Made by a program: the position numbers and the translations under genes
Assembly: GCF_020080835.1 (NCBI RefSeq)
Contig: NC_058162.1
Span: forward strand, 7,827,323 to 7,891,322
Direction of reading: 5' to 3'
DNA: 64,000 nt
Source: Cotesia glomerata
Lineage: Eukaryota; Arthropoda; Insecta; Hymenoptera; Braconidae
Shown: in pieces, positions 59,505 to 64,000 of the stretch
Numbering within the stretch: position 1 is the stretch's first letter
Layout: every line of letters begins with the position of its first letter
Notes under the pieces: generated by a model
Databases searched by the model: none
The model's input: the letters and a program-made list of their open reading frames with translations, nothing else
What the model was told of the DNA's origin: nothing

Positions 59505-61725
59505 TGGCACGCCGTTTTACTTTTTAAACATAAAAAAATAGTTGTCATAATAATTCATTGAAAAGACAAATTCCATAATAATTATAACAGTTCTATTACA
59601 AATCGTACCAAGATATTATAACATCGTATTTTTTTACTTTATTAAAAATTGTGCGTAAGTAAAATATTTACAAATTATGTATACATATAGAAAATTGTGT
59701 GCATTTTTATTCTTTAACATATAATTAGTTATTTCATAAGAAAGGAAATAATTATTTTGATTTATGTGTAATATATACGTTGAGTATTTATTTAGAATGT
59801 ACAATTTCCAATTGACGAATATTATTGATGCTGCATCGAATTTTTTTTTATTTTTGTAGGAAGTGAAATAATATGACGATTTAATTATTTCAAGTATCGT
59901 CCAATAATATAGCTAAATATTTCAACGATATAAAAAATTAATAGCTTTTCAATTATGTACATAATGCTAATTCCTTAAATTTTTTACTGATGTTAAAGAA
60001 TTATAACTTATTGTTGAAACATTTTTTAATGTTATTTTTGAAGACATCCAAAGTGCTAAAAAATCCATATAATTGACCATTAAATTTCTATATCTAGTAA
60101 TTTTTTGTTCGCATTATTAAATAAGCAATGAAAAATAAAAAATAAATTACCAGGGAAAACTTTATTTCGTTATCAAATATGAATAAATTTTTATAAATCA
60201 TGACCTTAATTTCATATTTCTTTATGATGTTCTATCATCATAAAAATTCAGCAAATATACACTATAACAAAATAATTAAGAAATTATTTTGGCTGATTGA
60301 ATTAATAGACGATTCAAAAAATTATTAATACGGATCATAACAAATGGATTCATGAATTATAATTATCAATATTGATAATTTTAATTCCGAGTCTGAATTA
60401 AAAATAATAAACATTGATCATTTTAATTCCGAGTCTGAATTAAAATTATCAATATTGATAATTTTAATTCCAAGTTCGAATTAAAATTATCTAAATAGAT
60501 AATTTTAACTCCAAGACCCATCAAATCCCGTGATTTTGTATTGGCTGCACGGATGGTTTAAACATCTAGTGATAATTTTAATTCATCCTGTAAATTAAAA
60601 TTATCAATAATAATAATAATTCTAATTCAGACTCGGAATTAATATTATCAATATTGATAATTTTAATTGCTAACTTACAGATCGACTTAATTATTGTGTA
60701 ATATTTTTTGATACTTCAAATAAAATTCAATTGATTTCCATGATTTTAAATTCTGTTGTTTTACTTACAAAACTTTCCAATGATAAAGTATTTTTTCCGT
60801 CATCGCACTAATTTTTATGAAAGTTTTAATTAATAAATTTCTGGAACCCTTGTTAATAAGTATAATTAATATAACCGAAAGCATTTAAACTAAATGCATT
60901 ACCGCTCAAAATAACTGTACAAGTTATATATCACATATATCATTATTCTGGTATATCATTAATTAGCTAGAGAATTATTGAACAATATTAAAATGATCCA
61001 TATACATATAAACATAATCTCAAAATTCATAATTATCATTACCAACAAAATATCAATTGATCAATTAAAATTAAAATTGTAAAAAATTATATGAAAATAG
61101 GATAACTTGTTATTCAATAGTGATTCTTTTGAGACTTTAAAGATCACAGTTACTTTTTTTGATACAATATAAGATTGAAACAGAAGTTTAATAAATTTTT
61201 ATCATATTTAATGATGATTAATATTTGCATACTATATTTTTAGGGACTGAATTAAATTTATCAGCTTAATGAAAATTTACCTTCAATAAAATTCAGAAAA
61301 TTTTTCATATAGCATATTTAGTATTCAAAAATAAAAATGAGTTCGTTTTTTTGTATCATAATTTCTAAGAGGAAAGAAAATTTTCATCTATACTCAACAA
61401 CGTAAACAAAATTTACTATCATATATATAGCATCAGGAAATATGCGTACAGCTAAAAATTCCAAATAAAAATTGATTCCTCCTTGAAAAGAATGTTGAAA
61501 AAATTGTAAAAAATAATATCATTAAAAATGAAAAATGCTCCGAATCCCTATATTTCTATATGCTAATGGAATTAAAATTATCAATAGTGAAATAAAAATA
61601 GATTTCAAAAAAATAATCTCAAATAAAAATTATGTCAAACATAATTCAAGAACAGTAAAAATGTTAATTATAATTTAAACCTTAGGTAAAAAATTTTAAG
61701 CTTTAAAAAGTAAAACGGCGTGCCA
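59505..61725. mobile_element. 2.2-kb TA-flanked inverted-repeat element
   Basis: TGGCACGCCGTTTTACTTTT plus TAAA at the left is exactly mirrored at 61702-61725. TA lies on both outer sides (59503-59504 and 61726-61727). The interior is strongly A+T-rich, has no transposase and contains the palindromic array at 60344-60690. The size and TA target suggest a non-autonomous Tc1/mariner-like or related element. Confidence 0.8.
60344..60690. repeat. Array of GATAATTTTAATTC / GAATTAAAATTATC palindromes
   Basis: About five alternating copies of the phrase and its inverse surround short spacers such as CGAGTCTG and ATATT, so the array can pair within or between units. One unit is separated by a less A+T-rich segment at 60515-60575. 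Confidence 0.85.
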
Positions 61726-61727
61726 TA

Positions 61728-62229
61728 CAAGACTGTACTCGTGGAGACGCCACCCATACAATGATTTCTGTCCGACTCCGTAGATATATACTTTTTCATA
61801 AGTTGTTGAACTATAATCCGTTATTTATAAATAATTAGACGGTCAAAAATATTAAAAAAAATTTTTTTTTAAACTCACAACAAATACATTAAAATACTGT
61901 CAGATTTTTTAAAGTTTCTGACCATTAATTGTTTTTTTTTTTATAACTAAGAAACTGGTACAGTACTGCAGAGAGCGTATACAATCAATGTTAAATATCC
62001 AATTTTTAATTGAATTCATCTTTAATTATAGGTGGTTAATTGATTTAAAATTATTAGGGTAATTGTATCATCATGTTCTTAATATATGACCCAGATTTTA
62101 CTTTTTGTAATTGAGTATTTTAGTTTATTCGTTGTTAATTACTTAAAAATTAATAGAAACAATTATTGTTATTAGTGCGGCGATTATTATTTAATTATTG
62201 TATTTATTTAGCTAATAATTTTATGTTAT
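61728..62229. other. A+T-rich stretch, nothing recognised
   Basis: No feature seen between the 2.2-kb element and the presumed LTR. Confidence 0.5.
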
Positions 62230-63370
62230 TGTTACCGAAGGTATGATTAAATTAAGAAAATAAGCGTGTGAGAAATTATTACGAAGCCGAGCGAATTAAT
62301 TGTAAAAGAAATTAAAAGACTGGGAAAATTATTCTAAGTTCCGAACAAGATTTAGTATGGGAAAGTGATGAATGGATATAAAATGAAAGAAATGACGATT
62401 ATTATTTTGTAAGAAATAAATTAGGTAAGCGAAAATTTTATAAGTCCCGAAGACAATTTAGTATGGAAAAATCAACGAATGGATATATAATGAAGGAAAT
62501 TGCGATTAAAATAATAAAGAATTGTGAATTTGACGAAACGAATGGATAGAGAATGAAGAAAATTGCGATTAAAATAATAAAGACTTGAGTTTCGAAAATA
62601 AAAACTTAGAATTTGGCGAGACGAATGGATGGAAAATGAAGGAAATTACGATTAAAATAATAAATAATTATTTTTGAATGCTAGTACGAGAACACCGGAT
62701 AGGTGTCTAAAACGACTCTTCCTTTTCGTTACAAGAGAGTTAGGCAAAAAATGATAAACGCCAAAATTTGGCTCGATAAAGCAAGCAGTTCTTTCTCGGG
62801 AGAATTACTCGGGCGAATACTCTTCACCAAGTAATTCCAGAGGATGATACTCTACCTGGAGTCTGACCAAGGCTCAGGTAAGTATCATGAACCGACCGGA
62901 TGAAAGTGCTTCTCCCCGTGCCAAAGCCTTCAGCTGAGGTACGGTAGGTGATCATAAGCCGTGTAGGTGGGGGCGAAGAGGACACTCTCCATTCGCTCTC
63001 GGGGTAGAGGTTTAGGCCCAGGGGTGACGGCTAGTCTCCTGGGGAAGCGGGGAATCAGCTTTGAAGTTTAGTTCGCGATTTTGACGCTCACGGTGAGTGA
63101 GAGTATGTGTGAGAAGAGTGTTCTAACATATTGTTTATATTGTTTAATTTGTTTATATTGTTTATATCGTTTATTAACATGATCAGGCCAATAAAGAGGT
63201 TTTTCTTTTTTTCTTTGATTGATTTAAAATAAAGTGTTTTGTTTATTATTTTGTTATCGATAATGTAATCCCCGTTTATGACCCTGGACTCCGGCGAGCA
63301 AATTTCGAGCCGGGGACAATTAAATAAATTATTTTATTTTTATAATTTTTTGGAAAACGTGGACGTTACA
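62230..63370 (+). mobile_element. 5' LTR of a retrotransposon (left end uncertain)
   Basis: The right end is firm: …GTGGACGTTACA (63359-63370) followed by a primer-binding site. The left end is a guess at TGTTACCG (62230). The putative U3 contains repeated CGAATGGATA…ATGAAG…ATTGCGATTAAAATAATAAA motifs (about 62370-62670). A G+C-rich part follows (62820-63060), then AATAAAG at 63190 as a likely poly-A signal. The internal coding region lies beyond the window. Confidence 0.6.
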
Positions 63371-63372
63371 GA

Positions 63373-63390
63373 TGGCGCTCGAACAGGGAC
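63373..63390 (+). other. Primer-binding site, tRNA-Lys type
   Basis: TGGCGCTCGAACAGGGAC lies two bases after the LTR end. It differs by one base from the classical tRNA-Lys3 primer-binding site, so reverse transcription was probably primed by tRNA-Lys. Confidence 0.85.
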
Positions 63391-64000
63391 AGGATTAATT
63401 TTTGGTAACGGGCCACGTAGTGTAGTTAAAGATGACTTATCGTAAATTCATATTATTGTAAATCTTTTGGAACTTGGGGAACGAGAAAAAAAAAAATCGT
63501 TCCAAAACGCGATTAGCCGGGATGTGAATGTGTTGTCGAAAAGAAGTCGTTCAACCGGATGAAGGATGAAACTAGAACCTTGAATCTCTGATGTAAACCA
63601 GTACCGAAATCTAAGTGTCCGCAGTGTTCTGAGCAATTCAAAGATGAGACCATGCCCTGGAGGTAGGAGTCACCGTCATCAAGAATTACCAGTCACTGAA
63701 ATAGCCACGAAGTTGAGGAACTCGTTGAAATCAGAACTTGTAAAAGTCCTGTGTGCCACTATGTGGGCAGGCACCTGAAAAGTCCTGTGTGCCACTATGT
63801 GGGCAGGCACCTGAAAAGTCCTGTGTGCCACTATGTGGGCAGGCACCTGTAAAGTCCTGTGTGCCACTATGTGGGCAGGCACCTGAAAAAGTCCTGTGTG
63901 CCATTACGTGGGCAGGCACCTGAAGTTGAATCCGAAGCCGAGTATGAGCAGAACTTGAACCACGACGCATCACCGTAGAATGACCGTGAGGAAGATCCAT
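63391..64000 (+). mobile_element. Retrotransposon leader, running off the window
   Basis: Non-coding leader downstream of the primer-binding site, with higher G+C than the surroundings. I see no convincing Gag start before the window ends; apparent minus-strand frames merely follow the tandem repeat. Confidence 0.6.
63742..63922 (+). repeat. Five tandem 36-bp hairpin repeats in the leader
   Basis: Units start at 63742, 63778, 63814, 63850 and 63886 (the last is 37 bp). Each contains GTGCC…GGCAC, able to form a five-pair stem with a 12-base loop. The first four units are almost identical; the fifth has two substitutions in the loop. Confidence 0.95.

Noticed and set aside
63742..63922. Possible CRISPR array (regular 36-bp units)
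   Set aside because: The units are directly contiguous with no variable spacers, the context is an insect LTR element, and no cas genes are present.
63679..64000. Minus-strand ORFs with PAHIVAHRTF-type repeats
   Set aside because: Generated by the 36-bp tandem repeats of the retrotransposon leader; reading direction is opposite to the element.

Overview
The window is about 70% A+T, with intron-split genes, long non-coding stretches, many microsatellites and very many small inverted-repeat transposons. This fits an insect nuclear genome; a hymenopteran, perhaps a parasitoid wasp, is my guess from composition and transposon types, not a demonstrated fact. There is one 100-N assembly gap (8497-8596).

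Transposon-rich left end (1-12,001). A decayed R1-clade non-LTR retrotransposon runs leftwards from 2988 off the window edge, and its 5' end abuts an (AC)n run. Next comes a TG-cored repeat family (2989-4599). A degenerate Mutator-like (MULE) element follows (4651-8496): two tandem herpesvirus-tegument-type cysteine-protease-like domains upstream of a broken DDE transposase. After the gap are a Gag-like remnant and a solo or 3' LTR (11238-12001) whose last five bases are split by a TA-target MITE.

Middle desert (12,002-41,629). I see no conserved exon here. It holds foldback elements, nested MITEs, microsatellites, a 1 kb repeat present twice in opposite orientation (19470-20455 and 32800-34215), a second copy of the TG-cored repeat (35270-36270) and a tRNA-like relic. 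The CCR4/CNOT6 (twin) gene starts at 42207 on the minus strand and only its two leucine-rich-repeat exons are found, so this desert is probably the interior of its next intron.

Inverted-repeat cluster (43,335-47,664). A 3.1 kb inverted duplication carries several younger insertions. Paralogous filled and empty sites let their ends and target duplications be read directly (TTAA twice).

Gene pair (49,242-57,233). A complete five-exon galactokinase (plus strand, 393 aa) and a complete nine-exon SLC26/SulP sulfate-type anion transporter with STAS domain (minus strand, 659 aa) converge tail to tail, with about 205 bp between stop codons. All splice junctions keep phase and show GT/AG ends.

Right end (57,234-64,000). 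It contains a tRNA-Thr(AGT) gene with a poly-T terminator, a 2.2 kb TA-flanked inverted-repeat element with a palindromic internal array, and the 5' end of an LTR retrotransposon: LTR end, tRNA-Lys-type primer-binding site and a leader with five 36-bp hairpin repeats. The host genes share no pathway; they are ordinary housekeeping neighbours set in a transposon graveyard.
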